Source: Coffea arabica (lineage: Eukaryota; Streptophyta; Magnoliopsida; Gentianales; Rubiaceae). Taken from it: a stretch of 64,000 bases of DNA. Below are positions 12,080 through 25,083 of this stretch, one piece after another; within the stretch, counting starts at the first letter, position 1, and each line of letters starts with the position of its first letter. A program made the translations under genes and the position numbers. The stretch is taken from the NCBI RefSeq assembly GCF_036785885.1, contig NC_092317.1, positions 7,876,501 to 7,940,500 on the forward strand, in the 5' to 3' direction. The notes below the pieces were generated by a model, which saw only the letters and a program-made list of their open reading frames with translations, was not told the origin of the DNA and did not search any database.

Positions 12080-15000
12080 ATTTACTATCAAAAAATAGAA
12101 CAGGAACACAATATCCATTGGACTTGCATTCCTTTCTCTAATCATGAAGCTTTCCTTGATAATTAATGCAGTCAAAGGTTTCAAAATAACGCATGCACAA
12201 TACTTGTAAGAAAATAAATATTTCCTTAAAGATGATATCGTGAAAGAAATGCACATACATACACATATACATGTATCATCAGAGAACAGATACACGTGTA
12301 TGTATATATATACACGTATATGAAAATTAAAAATGTGCAAACAACAAAATAAGAATCGTTGTCGAAGAAATCATGCAATTTTCGTGTGAACAATCACGGC
12401 CCCTGTTCCCCGCCTTTTGACACGGGGCTATAGTCCGTAGTGCATGTTTTTTGGCTCCAGGTGCTTCTTGGCATAGGCAATTAGGCATGATTGCTTGCCC
12501 AATTCACTACTGTAACAGATAGGAGACAGGCAAGTGATCAGAGTTATTTATAATTTTCTTTGTTTTCAATTTACAGTGATTTTTCCTCTCTGTCAAGTAA
12601 TCTCTGCTTCAAAATTTGCATTTTGTTTCTTCTGTACGCATATATGAAATTGACATCTAGGGTACTGATTCAAAACAAACAGTATACTGAACTTTTATGA
12701 TATATTATTGTAATTTGTAACTGCATAGATGACAAAAAATGCTTCATCAATCATGACAATTGACAAACGAAGCTCCAGGTTCTTATAGAGATTTCTACGT
12801 TTTTCTTCAAATAGTGAAGCTACTATAGCAAAGCAGAAGCGGGTGGGGACTATTTCTTCGAGTTTTCAAATCCACCCTTTCGTGGCATGTGCAACATTTT
12901 ACACCTCGAAATGACTAAAGTGAATTTGACAGATGGTTGACTTACGACCCGTTTGAAGTTACGGTGCTTTAATTTCAAAAAAAAAAAGGGAGCATTTTTA
13001 AGTATCAAAAGCACGTTTTAAATGTTTGGTAACTAATTTTTTTTTGTAATTGAAGGAGTCTAACTTTTGATAATTTAAAAGTATTTGTATCAGAAGTGTT
13101 TCTTTATAAGTTACCATAACCTTAGATGTAGCCTATGCCGGGACAACTCCAAGCATACCCTTATCATGTTTCTTCTTTTCTTTCATGTTAGGTTGAAACC
13201 TTGGAATATAGGAGGACTGATAATTTCATTAATTGACAGCCAGAAGAAGGACATTTTGGATAGTGACACTATTTTCGGGTTGAACACTTTTTCTAGGGCT
13301 TTTTCATATTTCCTGACAAATTCTTTTAATATTGCAAGATATATATATATAAAAACTAAATACAAAACTTGTGGTTCAAAAGTGTAATTCTCTATTTAGG
13401 TCCACAGCCGACCCTGTAAGAAAGAAAAGAGTAGGCTTCTTATTATTTAAATGGCCTCTTTTTAACCTGCTTCAGAAAACAAAAGACACTTGCAAGTTTT
13501 CGAAAAAAATATTAAAAAGAAAGTACATTAAATAAAGTACTGCAGTGAAAATGGATACAGGCAGTGAAAGTTGTCGGTGATGGATGGCAGGCGATATAAG
13601 GGATAAGGAAGGTGATTTTCTAGAAAATAGAGAACTACAGTAAGTTATAAAAAAGTTTCGAAGTAAATATCCAAAAAAAATACACCATCTAAATGAATGT
13701 AAAATGTCTTGAAGATGTAATCCAAGGGCAAATCTAATAAGATAAAACCAACAACAGCTCAATCCTTCCAAATAATCAGTATATTTGTTCTGTTCAGTGC
13801 ATTGAGTCAAATTTTTTCTAAATCGTAACAGTTACTCTATAGCATGTACATGGGTTCATTTGTCTCAATTCTGCAGATAATAGTAGCTAGCATATTGAAA
13901 AATACATGCCTGTCTGGTTAAAGTTTGTTTTAGGTGTTACGAAACGAAAACATGCTTGCTACTTCCCCATCACTCTCTGGTACGTAAAGAAATGCTTCCA
14001 CCACGTCTATAGCATCTGATCAGTGGGAGGGCTAATCTATTCTTTTCTATCTTCAGCCACCAAAACAATATCATATTTCTTTGGCTCAGCATTTTTCTAC
14101 GTTCTAAAGATAAGAGCATTTCCAACAGCTCTGGCAAGTTAAAACATTCGGGTAAAATTCCAAAAAAAAGTATGGCTTTTGGGCCAGAGTTTCATAAGAA
14201 ACTTTTGTTAATTGCAAGTACCACTCTCAGAAATAGGCCCCTTCTAGCCAAGTGTTTTTCAAGCCTTCACACAATCAACCAATTTGTAGCCCCGAATTGC
14301 ACATTATTTCATCAAAAGACATCATCACCTATTGTGACAAAATAACAATAAGCCCTCAAAAAATCAACCAATCATTGATTTTGGAACAGAAATGTGGTCA
14401 AAATCGGATTCAATTGTCAACTGCCCCTATCGGAAATAGGATTGATTGCCGATTCCAACGGAACTGGAGTTACGTCTCGTTTCCACAAATAATTCATCTT
14501 GTTGAAATTTGTATTTTTTTTTGGCTGCAACCATTGTTGATTTCATTGAGGGTATGTTTGTATCTTCATTGTAAAAGGTGTCTCTATAGCACGTGACAAG
14601 GTTGCTGTTGCTTTTGGGGTTGCTTAGTTGATTAAATTACAACGGAAAAATTACGAAGACTTTACAAGCAAAAATTGATTTAATTGAAGAATGAAAGAAA
14701 TAAACCAGGACCATTAGGTCTTTTGAGGGTGTATTCCACAATTAACCCAAAAAACTGTGAACAGCTTAAACAAAGCTACATGAAATATCACTTTTTACCA
14801 TGTACTCATTTTTTGCCGATGTTAATCTCAACCACAGACCAAAAAGAAAAAAAAAAGAAAAGAATTTGTGGGACCTAGTTCCATGACCACAGAAGTGTTT
14901 AACTAAGAGTGCATTTAATAAAACTGAAATTTGAAAACTAAAATTTGAAGTCTGAATCCGTTTGAGTTACTGAGTTGTTAAATACTAAATTTGATAGAAT

Positions 15001-15444
15001 TGAATGTATGTCACATTAGTAATAAGTGAATAGTTTATCACTTATCTTTTGAAACAATTTTTGCCTATGAAAGTCATTACTACTTAATTAATTTAAATGT
15101 TCAATATTTAGTTATCAAACATGGTTAAACATATTAAAATTTAAACCCATTAAGTTTAAGTACCGAATTGGGTTATCAAACAAGACTTAAGAATGCCTGT
15201 TTGTATTGCTATTCTCAAGAGAAAAATATACTATAACGATTTGATATTTATGAAGTAAAAATGTGTTTGAAAAATATGTTCATGAAAAACATAAAAATTT
15301 TTTGGATAAATTTTACTTTCCAAACAAGGATGGGATTGGTTACAAAAGGAACAGTGTAAAAATTGAGAAAATACTACTAGCTACTAACCAATTGTTATTC
15401 ATTAATTTTAACCAAAAAAAAAAAAAGAGATAGTAAACTACAAC
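12080..15444. other. Intergenic, with a possible diverged MITE at about 14905-15191
   Basis: No gene is supported. A TA/CA-rich stretch at 12240-12325 is low complexity. At 14905-15191 the left end AAGAGTGCATTTAATAAAAC and the complement of the right end (AAGTCTTGTTTGATAACCC) look like old inverted repeats, but no target duplication is clear. Confidence 0.35.
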
Positions 15445-15518
15445 TAGGGATGGCAACGGGGCTGGGTCGGGGCGGAGGAACGCCCCTGCCCCCACCCCGC
15501 CCCGCTTCCACCCGCAGG

Positions 15519-16118
15519 CTGTGTTTTCAAACTCGGATCGGACCGGCGGTCCAACCGGTTGAACCGGGAACCGGTCAAGTGTCCGGTCCGAGTTGGTCAT
15601 CAGAACCGGGAGATTTAAAACCCGGTCAACTCCGGTCAAAAACCTGGTTTGACCGGTACAGAACCGGAAAAACCGGTCCAACAGGAGCTTTTGTAAAAAA
15701 AGTTCAAACTTTTTTAATATTATGTTTTGACCCCCTAAATTGTAAAAACTTATTAATATACCTCAAATATTTCATACTTTATAAATATTGTCCTAAAATT
15801 TGATGTTATTTTTCAATTAAATCCATAATTTTAATTCTAAACTTGTTAATGTTTATTAAATAATATAAATTGTTACTTGATTGTTCTAATTTCTTTGTAT
15901 TTTCTTGTTAAATATATTTGAAACATCAAATATATATAAATATACCTTTATTAATATCAATATGTTATTGGATATTTTATATACAATAATTTAATTTTTA
16001 AATAATTTTTATTTATGACGTCATCCGGTTCGACCCCTATCGACCCCCGGTCGAACCCATTGACCCCTGACCCCTGACCTCGACCGAGTCGATATCCGGT
16101 CCGGTTCTAAAAACATAG
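15519..16118. mobile_element. hAT-type MITE nested in the left arm of the outer element
   Basis: 600 bp flanked by an exact 8-bp duplication CCCGCAGG at 15511-15518 and 16119-16126. The ends CTGTGTTTTCAAACTCGG and, complementing the right end, CTATGTTTTTAGAACCGG are imperfect inverted repeats. Subterminal regions are dense in CCGGT/ACCGG motifs (15540-15680 and 16030-16105) around an AT-rich core. Confidence 0.85.
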
Positions 16119-16714
16119 CCCGCAGGACTAATAAAAATTTGTCATCTAATTTTATTATAGTCAAATTTTAGCAAATAATCAAATATTAAAATATCAACAT
16201 ATCACCAAGTTATTATCCATTATAATTTCACAATTGAAACCCATAAAAGTAATCAAACAAAAGTTATTTGAATACAATCCAACACGATGAAACAAATATA
16301 ACTAAAGTAGTCAATTTTTACTTTTGACACAAATACAATTACTAAGTCATTACTGTATTTTTTTGAGAAAAAAGTGTTATTGTGTTAAGTGTAATTAGAA
16401 ATTTATTATAAATGTATTAGTAAATTTAGTATAACTAATTAATAATTTCTATTAGTGGACATGTATAATTATTAGTATCATTGATAATATCAATTATATT
16501 ACATATACTAATGTCCATTATATAATACATATAACTAATAATATCATTATTATAAGTTTGTAACTAATTAAATTAAATATTATATATATAATTGTATACA
16601 TACATATTTATTTTTTTTTAACGGGTGGCGGGGCGGAAGATGGGGCGAGGGTATGCTCCCCCGCCCCGTCTCTAAACAGGGGGAAAAAAATTCTCTCGTA
16701 CCCTGCCTCACCAC

Positions 16715-17235
16715 CAGTGGCGGATTTACACTGGGGGCACAGGCCCCCACTACCCCCTTAAATTTCTATAATACCTATAAAAATTTGATATAATTTCAAG
16801 TATGCTCTCTGGAGTTTTGTGTATCTATTGGTTATATGCTTTTAAAGTTGTCTTTGATTTTACCTATTGTTACAACTACCATAGAAAGGATTTTTTCAAT
16901 TATGATAGAATGGAAAACACTTGAATGAATAATTGTATAATTATTTATATTGAGAAAAATATACTTCATGAAGTTCAAAATGAAAAGGTTGTAAACTGTT
17001 ATCAAAATATGAAAGCTCGTCATGAGCAATTGTAAATGGTGTAATTTGCTTTTTGAAATAAAATTATTATTACATTAATAATTTTGAGTCTGTCTTTTTA
17101 TGTCTTTCATGAAATATATGCTTCATTTGTATTTGTTGGTGAATATTTTTCCCTTAAAAAACTAGAAAAATAGTAAATAAAAAATTTTAGAATTACTTCT
17201 GTCCCCACTGAAAATTTTTTCTGGCTCCGCCACTG
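16715..17235. mobile_element. Non-autonomous hAT element nested in the right arm, with transposase remnant
   Basis: 521 bp flanked by an exact 8-bp duplication CTCACCAC at 16707-16714 and 17236-17243. Terminal inverted repeats are CAGTGGCGGA at both ends (the right end reads TCCGCCACTG). It carries the end of an hAT transposase (16836-17035), so it looks like an internally deleted autonomous element. Confidence 0.88.
16836..17035 (+). pseudogene. hAT transposase C-terminal (dimerisation) fragment
   Basis: One frame from 16836 reads MLLKLSLILPIVTTTIERIF and continues SIMIEWKTLE before a stop. This matches the conserved LLLLPVATAT.ER.FS motif of the hAT dimerisation region, in the style of plant TTF-zinc-finger hAT proteins. 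After a frameshift, 16946-17035 reads YIEKNILHEVQNEKVVNCYQ then NMKARHEQL and a stop, like the C-terminal tail of the same proteins. The N-terminal zinc finger and catalytic DDE residues are absent. It lies inside the nested element at 16715-17235. Confidence 0.75.
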
Positions 17236-17314
17236 CTCACCACTCACCCTAAACCCCGCTCTGTTAACTCCGGTGAGGCGGTCGCTCGTCCCAATTTCCA
17301 TCCCTAACTACAGT

Positions 17315-18610
17315 CATTTGTAGATTATTAAAGCTGTGGAAGACTGACTGAATGTCCCTTTATGTAACTAAAATCTTGTATTATCAAGTTCATATATGTA
17401 TAACAAGAATACCGTTTGAGAAAAAAAAAAAAAAAAAGACTGCCCCACTGTCTATTTAAATTCCAAAATAACCCCTTTGGTTGATTATTAAAGCAGCCGC
17501 ATGTCAATTCTGTCTTTTTCCTGGCGGCAGAGGGCCTATGTTGAAATCCCTGATGCTGCTCAATTATTACTGTGACTGTTCTTTCAAATTAATTCATCTG
17601 AATCATGCGCAGTATATGTAGTATCTGATTCACTGATACTAACACAGGGTCATTGAATAAAAATTAAAATAAAATGACCACTGATAAAAGTTACTGACAA
17701 ATTTGTTGTAAATTGTGATCTTTTTACTCTTCTCTTGGCCATAGGATTCATAAATAATTAAGCTAGTACCCATGGCACGGAGTTGTCTGGAGATACAAGC
17801 TCAGATCTTTGATAGCCCCCACCTTCGCCATGCCTTGAACTGTTCATGCACAGTGGTGCGACCATGAATGGGCTTTGAGTAAAGCAATTCTGATACGGAT
17901 GAATTCGGGGGTCTGAGACAGGTATAGTTGAGATTTTGGTACGATTTTGCAACTTTGGATATTTTACATGATTTAGTATAAATTAACTTTGTTTTGTTAT
18001 ATGAGTGAATTTTGTTCATGCATACGAGTACAATTGTAGATACAATTGTATCTACAATAGCACACTGTGAAAGAAATATAACAACCGCACTAATTGTACC
18101 AAAAACCAACCGCATGCGACTCAATCCATCGCAGAAGACGGAGTGGTAAAGGGGATAACCAGCCACTCCCTGCTCAATTTTTTTAAAAATTTTAATTTTT
18201 ATCCTATGTAATTTTAGTACTAGCTGTAGTAGATGGAATCTCGTGAAAATAAAGACTAAAGGTTGTGCAACTTCGAAAAGTCAGTTGAATATGGTACAGC
18301 ACTAAGTCATGTATGTGTTAGGTTAACTTAATTTGTTACTGAGACAAAAATCTTGCACACTTTTGCATATGCATAATGACTCGCCAAATTTTCACAGACC
18401 ATAATTAATTACTCAACAGCCATGCACTTGAGAACCTTAGTGACAACGAAATCTATTACAGCCTTCTGTATATCATGCCACCACCCGAGAGAGAGAGAGA
18501 GAGGATAAGACCAGTCAAATGTAGTAGAAGTGTGAATGCATGAAATGAGTAGGATGAGCTAGAATGGTTTTTCAGCTAAGTTCTTGCCTTGCTCTCTCTC
18601 TCTTCGAGTT
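17315..18610. other. Intergenic, upstream of the bHLH gene
   Basis: No gene is supported. A GA microsatellite lies at about 18488-18503 and CT repeats at about 18592-18603, both in the proximal promoter of the bHLH gene. An inverted pair around 18030-18055 (TACAATTGTAGATACAATTGTA) is a local AT-rich palindrome. Confidence 0.45.
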
Positions 18611-18618
18611 TATATATA
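18611..18618 (+). promoter_or_regulatory. TATA box of the bHLH gene
   Basis: TATATATA lies about 180 bp before the ATG at 18791, just after CT-rich sequence. It is the best-placed TATA element and predicts a start near 18640 and a leader of about 150 nt. Confidence 0.5.
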
Positions 18619-18790
18619 CCTGACCTGACCTTTGAGATTTGTCTCAGAGCCACAACTTTTCCTTGACTGCAGCAACATCAGTCTTCTCTTCAACTAGGAG
18701 TATCATTCACCAACACCATCTCTTCTCCATCCGTCTCTTCCATCACTTTCTCTTGAAGCCATTCATTCATTTCCAACTCCAAAGGCATCA

Positions 18791-20770
18791 ATGGCAACTT
18801 TTTCCTACCAACACCAACAACAACCTTTACATCTTGAATCATCATCAGGACTGTTTTTGCAAAGCAGCTCCCAAATGAGGATGTCTGCAGGCCTTCTTGA
18901 GGAGCCAAACATGACAAGAATGACCACCACCACTACTTCTTTCCCTCAATTCTACAGGCCTGATCATTTTCTGCATCAGGAAATCCCTTCCAAATCCTAT
19001 GTTAATGAAAGTACTTGTTCCATCTTTGACCAGAGCTGCACAAAAGTTACTCATTTTAGCAATAATGGGCCGTCCTTAACAAACAAAACTTCCACCGATT
19101 CTTCATCAGTAACTGATAAACTTGAAAGTGGGGAGCAAGTTACTCAGAAGGTACATGCTGCAGCCATGGACAAGAAGAGGAAAACAAAGAAGGGGCCTCT
19201 TCCTGTAAATTCTGCTCAATCAAAAGTACTTAATCCATTTTTTTTTTCAATTTTTCATCATGGATTTTCTATCAAAACTGTTTACTCATATACATCTACG
19301 AGCCCTTTTTCCCTTTTAATTTTAAGTTTCAAGACTATATGTCTTATATGTTCTTTAATTAGGCTATAGGAGATCAATTAGCTAAAGGGAAAAAGCAGAG
19401 GAAATGTGGCAGAATTATGAAAGAGGTTGAAGACAAGAAGTCTAATGAGGATAAAAAAGTTCCAGAGAAAGCTGCTGAAGAAGCTCCCCCCACAGGCTAC
19501 ATTCACGTAAGAGCAAGGAGGGGCCAAGCCACGGACAGCCACAGCCTAGCTGAAAGGGTACAATTCCATTAAATAATCATCGCTAGTTATTGTTCTTGAA
19601 AATAAAAACCCTTAAATGCTTACTTTTCTCTGACATAAACAATTAAGGCAATAACTATATTGTCTAGCACACAAACCATGATTAAAATTTTGTCACATGT
19701 ACCACTCAAAACCAAAATTACTGCAGTTGGGATCCCAATAGTGCCTAAGTTCATGTATCAGCTAAATTTTTTCTGGAATTGATATCAGGTGAGGAGAGAG
19801 AAAATCAGTGAAAGGATGAAAATATTGCAAGCACTTGTTCCAGGTTGTGACAAGGTGAAGTTTTTTCATCAGCATCTTGTCTTTATTTTGTTTGTCTCGC
19901 TAAAGTTTTTTTTTTCTGACAATTTGAAGTGAATTCGACTGATAAACAGGTAACCGGAAAGGCCCTCATGTTGGATGAAATAATCAATTACGTCCAATCC
20001 CTACAAAATCAAGTTGAGGTAAAACTTTTGATAGACTTGTTATTTGGTAAAGTTTTTGAAGCTTGCTGTTATATAATCCATGCAAAATATTTCAAATTCT
20101 TGCAGTTTCTATCCATGAAGCTTGCTTCTCTAAATCCGATGTTTTATGATTTTGGCATGGACTTGGATCCATATATTGCAAGACCAGAACCGGTACATGT
20201 TGCACAATGTTCTAACACAATTGTGTACCAAGTTGTTATATTTCAGAGAATGTTTCACCATTGTCGTCCATACTTATCCTGATGAATTATGTCTTTTTTT
20301 TCTTTCTTTCTTTAATGATGAGATCTTCAGACGCTGAGTAACATGGCATCACCGGTTCAAAATATGCAACAATGTGATCCAATGCAGGCACCAATCATTT
20401 CTGCCACAAACAATAGCTTGAGAACTGATACTGCCAATGACTATCCTCAGTTGGATTCTTCAGCTTCAGCATTATTAATTCAACAAAGCCACCACATCCC
20501 TCAAATTCTCTCTCAGGTGCTTTTAACTTTTCATGGCCACCAATAGTAGAATGAAAAGCATATACTAATTGATAAAATTAAAGAAACATTAAAGTAAAAG
20601 AATATTTTCTTTCTTCCATGGAGAAATAAATGCTCAGGTCGGTATCTTTGTGGCTTAGACAAAAATATCACTTTCAGGAAAATGGACAGCTCTTGTGGGA
20701 TGTGGATGACCGAAGACAGAAACTTATTAATCAGACGGGGTTCAACAACAACTTGTGTTCGTTTCATTAA
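18791..20770 (+). CDS. bHLH137: bHLH transcription factor, bHLH137-like
   Basis: Seven exons join in phase to 376 aa: 18791-19225, 19363-19557, 19789-19854, 19950-20018, 20106-20192, 20331-20516 and 20678-20770. The basic region begins at SHSLAER (about 204-210) and continues [20 protein letters not shown]. It is followed by the second helix [21 protein letters not shown]205, E209 and R213 form the H-E-R triad that contacts E-box/G-box DNA. Upstream are a Ser/Thr-rich, low-complexity N-terminus and a basic Lys-rich stretch ([14 protein letters not shown]) likely to serve nuclear import. The [15 protein letters not shown] segment and exon layout match the plant subgroup that includes bHLH137, BEE and CIB proteins. 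It should be a dimeric nuclear DNA-binding regulator; its targets are not evident here. Symbol is by resemblance to Arabidopsis At5g50915. Confidence 0.9.
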
Positions 20771-23306
20771 TTATAAGACCAAAGGGCAAGAGTTGCCCTA
20801 CACATATCTGGTAAGCCTTCAATTGCTGTCTCAAATAATACGAGCAAATGCTAATAAAAATTAGTGACAACTGCGAATGAGCTAAGAGACATATGTACAT
20901 AGAGTCATTATCAGAAATGCTTCCTTTCATGCCCCTTAATTTGAATTTTTTAATACTTTTTCCTGGCTTTCACACCATTTGAGATTTGAGAAATCTCAGT
21001 TGGTTATTTGGGCCGTATGCCATTTTTGTTTAGCATAAAGCAAACTAATTAGAACGGACGACGTGCATGCATAGGGCTTAATCACTTGGGAATTAATTAC
21101 TCAGGTAGATTTAAACTATTAAACCTACATGCCTTAATTGCTCTTACCTTTCCAGATGGTATAAATAATAATGCAAATGTTACAATTATATAAAATACCC
21201 AATCTGCAAGATCAAGTCCCGAACTGAATTAGTTCACTTATGTTGACGAAATATTTGTTGAACACCTGAGTTTCTCTGTAGTCCACAATTGTTTAGAGAT
21301 AATGCGACAAGGCACACAGAGTCTCATATGGTCCTACGTACTACCTCCATGTCTCATTCAATGGAAGAAATTTTACTTGCACGAATTATCCAAAAAAAAA
21401 AAAAGGAAAAGAAGAACAAATAGATACAAGTATTAGCTATATAACCCTAAAAAAACAGAGAATTGTTGCAGGTTTTGTATGTTTTCTTCTTTTGGTAATT
21501 TTGCTCCTGGTTTTTTGATGAATGACCACAGGTTTGTCAAGATTTGTGAAGGGCAAAAAGGTAGTGCCAGACAAATGTTACTGTAGTTTCTTATTCGTTA
21601 GTATCAATTCTAATGGAGAAGGGTTTCAGCTTGCATATTACTTTGATCACCTCAAAGCTCGGATTCTGAATTCATTGGAGGAATGGGGTCTTCTATCTCT
21701 CTGATCACATGAATAAAAAGAAAAGCAAAGTAAAAGGGCATGAAGAGGATAGAAATCAATGGACACACAAGGACAAACACAACCGACCAAACAAGACTAG
21801 ATCTTTTTCAGATCCTTTGTTCCTGTCTAATTTGACTCCCAACTGTCAGAAGCACAAATTCCTAGCTAGAGACTTGGCTTTACATATGTACTTAATATGA
21901 GGTAAATCCAAGAAAATATAATGTAAACAGTTGTAAAAGAATCTGTTAAGGTATCATAATATTGAGTTGCATGTAACTTACTGGTAGTAGTCTAGTAGTC
22001 CTGCGTTTCTTCTTCTTAGTATTGTCACTGTAATTCTGTTATAGAAGATAGTTTTTACCGTTGTAGTTTTCTTGTCCCTTTGTTACATTGAATTGCACTG
22101 CGAGTCTGCTACTATTACTGTTTCATTTTTTGGTACTGACGTGACAAGACTCATCCCATATCATATGGCTTCGTACGAAGGAATCAATTCAACTGTGTGA
22201 CTGCGTGTTGATAAATGAATCATAGTAACGGACCTAACGGTTATTGACAGGTCCATGAATTATTTCTTTCACCACTGAAAAGACAGTAACCATGGGAAGC
22301 ATGAAAACAGGTAAACAACCAATTGATTCTTAATCTTAAAACGACTGATAATCTATAGAGATTTACCCTGGAAACGAATGCAAGAACCCAGATTAATGGA
22401 CTTTAAAACCCCGTATAGTAATGGTTAGAAGAAGAAGAAGGAAAAAAAAAAGAGCAAGAAAGGAAATTTAATATTGTATGTGTATTTTTCTGTTATGGCA
22501 AACAAATTTTTCTTGGTTCCACCATCATATAAATTAGTTAACCTGATAAGTCATTGTAAAATTACTGAATGATGTAAAGAAGTTAAAACCCTAAAAATGT
22601 ATCATCCAACTCTCTAATAATCCAGATCTTCATGTAGTAGTAGTAGTAGTTTTTATGTCTACTGATTCTTCATTTCTTTTCCAAGCTAAACTGAATTAAG
22701 ATTAATTTGGAGCAAATTGAACTGAAGAAACTTTGATGGCATGGTGAAAAACAGCATCTGGAGACGTACTGCTTGTCAAGACAGCAAGCGGCAAGAATGG
22801 GGAAATTGTACATGGTGGACCTAAAAAATCATCAGGTAGAATAATTAAGTCTTTATTTCCATATCAGACAAGGTAAACTGAACTGCATTACTTCATTGGC
22901 ATAACCATCTGACTTTCATGTTCAATAGATTGACATGGTCAAGTGGAGTGGAGTCTCTTCGGACATTCCATGTGGTACCTGTGTTTCTCGTGTTATTAAT
23001 AACTGGCTGGTTGGCACCGGTTGTGAGCATTTTACTCTGATTGATCAGTTATTTACATTCTCTCTTGAAGAATTACTATCGTTTTCTTAACCAAAAAAAA
23101 AAAAAAAAAGTCATGCATTATTATATTTGTCTCACTAGAAATTTATTGCAATTATGCCAATCTTCTTTTTTTTTTTTGTTTTTTTGTATATAATGAACAT
23201 ATCATTCTAGTCATAAATAATATCATCACAATTCCTTTTGACATAAATGACTTGTAAAGTCTTTGGCACTATCATAACTACCTTTTTGAAGTTCTAGATA
23301 TAGTAA
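20771..23306. other. 3' side of the bHLH gene and intergenic DNA
   Basis: The 3' untranslated region lies in the first part. Short ORFs at 21522-21704 and 21709-21900 have no recognisable domain. A TAG trinucleotide run is at about 22637-22652. Confidence 0.4.
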
Positions 23307-23723
23307 GGCACCGTTTGGAATGAGGGAATGGAAGGGAAAGGAAAGGAGAAGAATTGGAGGGATTTGGTTTCTATTATTTGGATTGATATTTGAGAAGGGA
23401 AAGAAAAGGATAGGGAGGGCTAGTTATTTTTATTGAATTATGGTTTTCGTTCAAAAGTGGGGCAAAAAAAAGAGGAAAATAAAACTAAATTAATTTAAAT
23501 AATTTAAATTTTTTTTAAAGATAAAATTTTTCATATCTTTTCCAGTAAAGTAACACTTGATCTATTCCTTTCCTTTCTTTTCTTCTTCAATCCAAACAAA
23601 AATTCAATATTTCTTTCCTTTCTTACATAATTCAAATAAGATGGATGAAAGCCACTTTTCTCTACTCTTCTTTTCTTTATTTTCTATTGGTATCCTTTCT
23701 TTTCCTTCAATTCAAACGGTGCC
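23307..23723. mobile_element. PIF/Harbinger-like (Tourist) MITE
   Basis: 417 bp with terminal inverted repeats GGCACCGTTTGGAATGAGGG (left) and GGCACCGTTTGAATTGAAGG (complement of the right end). It is flanked by TAA at 23304-23306 and 23724-23726. Subterminal regions are rich in GGAAAGG / CCTTTCC; no coding sequence remains. Confidence 0.85.
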
Positions 23724-23828
23724 TAACCACATGCAAATAAAACTGTAGATCATAATAGTGTAGAAATTATTATCAAAAGTGAAGTACTGTAAATTTTAGA
23801 AACTTTACATTTTTCCTACTATAACAAA

Positions 23829-24017
23829 ATTTTTTTTTTCCGGTAACCCGAATCATGTTTCGACCTGAATCCTTTGGATCCGAACCGGCACACCAAACAG
23901 GAGGGCAACGCTGCAGCCCCACGCAACATTTACCCAAGCGAGTCACAGGATGCCTAGGGAACAATTTCGATCCTGAGACATTTGTATTCCAAAGAATCAC
24001 TGTTACCACTAGGGGAA
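23829..24017 (-). mobile_element. tRNA-derived SINE, minus orientation
   Basis: 189 bp between 13-bp direct repeats CTACTATAACAAA (23816-23828) and CTACTTTAACAAA (24018-24030), 12 of 13 matching. On the minus strand it starts TAGTTCCCCTAGTGGTAACA, an A-box-like segment. AGGATCGAAATT follows as a B box, and it ends GGTTACCGG plus a poly-A tail. Confidence 0.8.
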
Positions 24018-24030
24018 CTACTTTAACAAA

Positions 24031-25083
24031 TTTGCAAGAGAAGTCGGCAATAATTTTTACGTGGATTTTTTTCTTTTAATCCAATCCAAGAATGTTCTAC
24101 TAAAGAGAGTCTCGTTATCCATGAGTCATCATAGTTACAATAATTATTATCATCTAAGAGCTTTTAGCTACATTTGACGTGTTGCTAGCTTCTCGGCCTT
24201 TGCTGCTCCTCCAGCTGCCGAGATTTCCATGACTAGGGTCCCAACTATTTCTTCCTAGAGATGAAAGATAAGACAAGTCAATGAACAAATATGCCCCCAC
24301 CACCAATATATTTCTGCAAATTTTTAGTCACTTTAATACGTTGCAATTGTCTTAAAAGTGTATGTCTTATCATATATTATTTTGTTGTTCTTCTATTTCT
24401 GAAAGAAAAAAAATTAAATTAATTGTTAAAAATAGCATAGTACTGCCAACTGGATTGTAAATGTTGCCATAATCATTATTGCTTCCAGGCCAACAGCTTC
24501 TTGGGCTGTTGGTAACCCTACTTAATTGTGACTGTTATTTTTGAGTGGCTTTCTTGGACTGGATTTTCCGTTGATTATACTCCCCCTCTCCCTAAATTAG
24601 ATTAGAATAGATGATACAACTATTATCGTTGCGAAAAAAAAAAAATTGCTTCCAACATATGTGCAGTTCACCAACTTATCAATATGTTCATCATTTGGTC
24701 CCATTTCTTAGATTAAGTCAGACTGCTGTCTGCTATTGATTGAACCAAAAACTTGCTTCTTTAAGCTTTCTGGCCATTATGATCATTGGCTCAGATTGGA
24801 GTCTAAGAATAAATTTATGAGGAAATTATATTTCTAATGTTCATATAATAATACAAGTGAATTCCTGATTTGGATCGGTCGAACATTAAAGCTTGGTTAA
24901 GTGCTTGATCGAGGCAGTAAATGGTTCTTAACATTGAAATTGGAAAATAATCGTTTAAAAACGTTTTCGATTTTGAAATCCATGATGACAATTCTTATGC
25001 AAATGGATTAATTTCTCTTCTTTTATACCCTTATTCTTCTTTAACTAGCCACACCTTTTTCATGTGAACAAGGTCTGCGCCAC
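24031..25083. other. Intergenic
   Basis: No gene or bounded repeat was recognised; ordinary AT-rich DNA. Confidence 0.5.

Larger units (their letters stand above)
15445..17306. mobile_element. hAT-type MITE containing two nested insertions
   Basis: The outer element starts TAGGGATGGCAACGGGGCTG and ends TTTCCATCCCTA, with GC-rich subterminal blocks (GGGTCGGGGCGG on the left, CCCCGCCCCGTC near 16655). Flanks ACTACAAC (15437-15444) and ACTACAGT (17307-17314) match at 6 of 8 positions, as expected for an old 8-bp hAT duplication. Without the insertions at 15519-16118 and 16715-17235 it would be about 0.73 kb. Confidence 0.75.

Noticed and set aside
11954-12166. 70-codon open frame on the plus strand
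   Set aside because: It is a translation of the decayed plastid 23S rRNA fragment and has no coding origin.
15450-15803. 117-codon GC-rich frame
   Set aside because: It translates the subterminal GC-rich repeats of two nested MITEs.
21522-21900. Two short plus-strand frames after the bHLH gene
   Set aside because: The bHLH protein ends properly at 20770 with a family-like C-terminus, and these frames add no recognisable domain.
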